Part shown: piece after piece, positions 5,296 through 6,052 of the stretch
How positions within the stretch are numbered: the first letter of the stretch is position 1
Layout: every line of letters begins with the position of its first letter
Made by a program: the position numbers and the translations under genes
Notes under the pieces: model-generated
Databases searched by the model: none
The model's input: the letters and a program-made list of their open reading frames with translations, nothing else
What the model was told of the DNA's origin: nothing
Source: Bacillota bacterium
GTDB taxonomy: Bacteria > Bacillota > Clostridia > Lachnospirales > Cellulosilyticaceae
DNA length: 6,052 nt
Direction of reading: 5' to 3'
Assembly (NCBI GenBank): GCA_023457875.1
Contig: JAEXBC010000312.1
Coordinates: 1 to 6,052 of the forward strand

Positions 5296-5439
5296 TTATT
5301 TATTCATCTTTTTCTCTTTAAGTACTCTTGGCATTTCTGGTTCGTAAAAGTAAATTGCTGATTTAGAGCCACATGCACCTTCCACCATTTTTTTAGCTGT
5401 TTTTTCAACTGCTCTTAATACTACTTTTTTAGTTTCCAT
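5296..5439 (-). CDS. agrD: AgrD-type cyclic lactone autoinducer precursor peptide
   Basis: A 47-residue precursor in the three-part AgrD arrangement: an N-terminal basic amphipathic helix (METKKVVLRAVEKTAKKMVE, 1-20), a core (GACGSKSAIYF, 21-31) and a charged C-terminal tail starting YEPEMPRVL (32-40). The tail matches AgrD recognition tails such as Listeria YEPKSP and Clostridium perfringens HQPEEP, which AgrB cleaves while forming the ring. In those peptides the ring is five residues, with Cys five positions before this tail. Here that position is Ser27, and the only Cys is Cys23, nine positions before it. The product may be a five-residue serine lactone or a larger thiolactone. The start is ATG 5439, preceded by AGGGGG; a longer open frame upstream overlaps agrB and lacks family features. 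It overlaps the agrB 3' end by 19 bases and is followed by a terminator. Confidence 0.85.
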   Translation of the reverse strand: METKKVVLRAVEKTAKKMVEGACGSKSAIYFYEPEMPRVLKEKKMNK

Positions 5440-6023
5440 AGAAAATACCCCCTTTGTATTTGCGTTGCTATTAACGATATAGCAACAATCACTTGAGTAC
5501 ACACTAGGGTATATGCCACATTCTTAAGATTAGAACAAAAAAGATAAATCACTATACTTATTAACACAAAAATGACATTAGATAAATAGGAATATTTACG
5601 TCTTAGCTGCATTTCTTCTTCTGTCTTAGGATTTTTTTCACTATTAAGTGGTGCAAATCTAAAAATAAGAAGTGCTGCTAAACCCATGAGCACAAGCCAA
5701 AAAACATCAGCTATTCTAGGTGCCACCCAAACAACCATGATGAGTGTAAAGAAATAGGATAAGCACGATATACTAAAGCATCTGATATAAGACTGTGCAT
5801 GGTACCCTCCTGTATAATGCCTTAAACTCATCAAACTGCATAAGAAGACAACGGTAATCATCATCTGTCTTAGTAAAATACCAATCGCTAAAATGGTTAA
5901 GGTCGTTATACTCGTCATTAGTAATAAGTAAATGCCATATTGATAAATCTCTTCTTCCTTCTTATCAACAATTCCACTTTCTACTAGTTGGCCAACTATG
6001 CATTTTGTGAAAAGCTGTAGCAT
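5421..6023 (-). CDS. agrB: AgrB-type accessory gene regulator peptidase
   Basis: A 200-residue integral membrane protein with about six hydrophobic segments (roughly 28-51, 55-67, 79-101, 105-123, 146-164 and 170-187). It has the AgrB signature RHYTGGYHAQSYIRC, in which His75 and Cys82 correspond to the catalytic His77 and Cys84 of Staphylococcus aureus AgrB. The conserved FAPLNSEKNP block follows at about 122-131. AgrB is a membrane cysteine peptidase that removes the AgrD C-terminal tail and closes the peptide ring; ring export follows. I chose ATG 6023 because AGGGG (6036-6032) lies eight bases before it. A GTG at 6032 would add three residues but sits on that site. The stop is inside agrD and the agrD ribosome site is within agrB, so the two are translationally coupled. 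No agrC or agrA is visible; genes upstream of 6052 are unknown. Confidence 0.93.
   Translation of the reverse strand: MLQLFTKCIVGQLVESGIVDKKEEEIYQYGIYLLLMTSITTLTILAIGILLRQMMITVVFLCSLMSLRHYTGGYHAQSYIRCFSISCLSYFFTLIMVVWVAPRIADVFWLVLMGLAALLIFRFAPLNSEKNPKTEEEMQLRRKYSYLSNVIFVLISIVIYLFCSNLKNVAYTLVCTQVIVAISLIATQIQRGYFLWKLKK
5448..5453 (-). promoter_or_regulatory. Ribosome binding site of agrD inside agrB
   Basis: AGGGGG eight bases before ATG 5439, lying in the last codons of agrB. It supports the 47-residue agrD start and translation from the agrB message. Confidence 0.7.
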
Positions 6024-6031
6024 TTGCTTCA

Positions 6032-6036
6032 CCCCT
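6032..6036 (-). promoter_or_regulatory. Ribosome binding site of agrB
   Basis: AGGGG on the minus strand, within AGGGGTGA, eight bases before ATG 6023. It overlaps the alternative GTG at 6032, which therefore is not the likely start. A TATACT hexamer (6048-6043) just upstream could be a -10 box, but its -35 position lies outside the window and the leader would be very short. Confidence 0.6.
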
Positions 6037-6052
6037 AAGCATAGTATAATCC

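Noticed and set aside
5440..5502. Longer 68-residue version of AgrD starting at 5502
   Set aside because: The extra 21 residues lie wholly inside agrB, carry no AgrD feature, and the AGGGGG ribosome site points to ATG 5439.

Overview
The window is AT-rich, densely packed DNA with strong GGAGG ribosome binding sites. It carries homologues of Bacillota families (SpoVB/MurJ, a BofC-like protein, DegV, AgrB and AgrD), which points to an endospore-forming member of the Clostridia. The genus cannot be named from this sequence alone. Six of the seven full-size or near-full-size genes, the AgrD peptide gene and a possible leader peptide all lie on the minus strand. Only the degV-family gene is on the plus strand.

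Reading the minus strand from high to low coordinates, the right end (6023-5296) is an agrB-agrD pair whose reading frames overlap and which ends at a clear terminator. agrB encodes the peptidase and agrD the precursor of a cyclic autoinducing peptide. No histidine kinase or response regulator follows. The next gene (5102-4407) encodes a 231-residue, seven-helix membrane protein with no catalytic domain. It converges on the degV-family gene (3489-4379, plus strand), and the two share one hairpin that contains both stop codons.

The intergenic space at 3309-3488 holds two candidate promoters facing in opposite directions with interleaved -35/-10 boxes. One serves degV. The other serves a small DtxR/MntR-like regulator gene (3308-2850), with a possible 16-codon leader ORF in front of it. 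The regulator has kept its winged helix but has lost most of the residues that bind metal in MntR.

The left part (2676-1) is a cell-envelope and sporulation-flavoured block on the minus strand: a SpoVB/YtgP-type flippase, a membrane-anchored BofC-like protein, and the start of a BaiN/RdsA (HI0933-like) flavoprotein that runs off the window. From memory, this order recurs in clostridial genomes.

The points most worth following are the AgrD peptide, which has serine where the ring-forming cysteine is expected; the lone seven-helix protein in the place of agrC; and the regulator with an eroded metal site. I saw no tRNA or rRNA genes, CRISPR arrays, insertion sequences or integrase sites.
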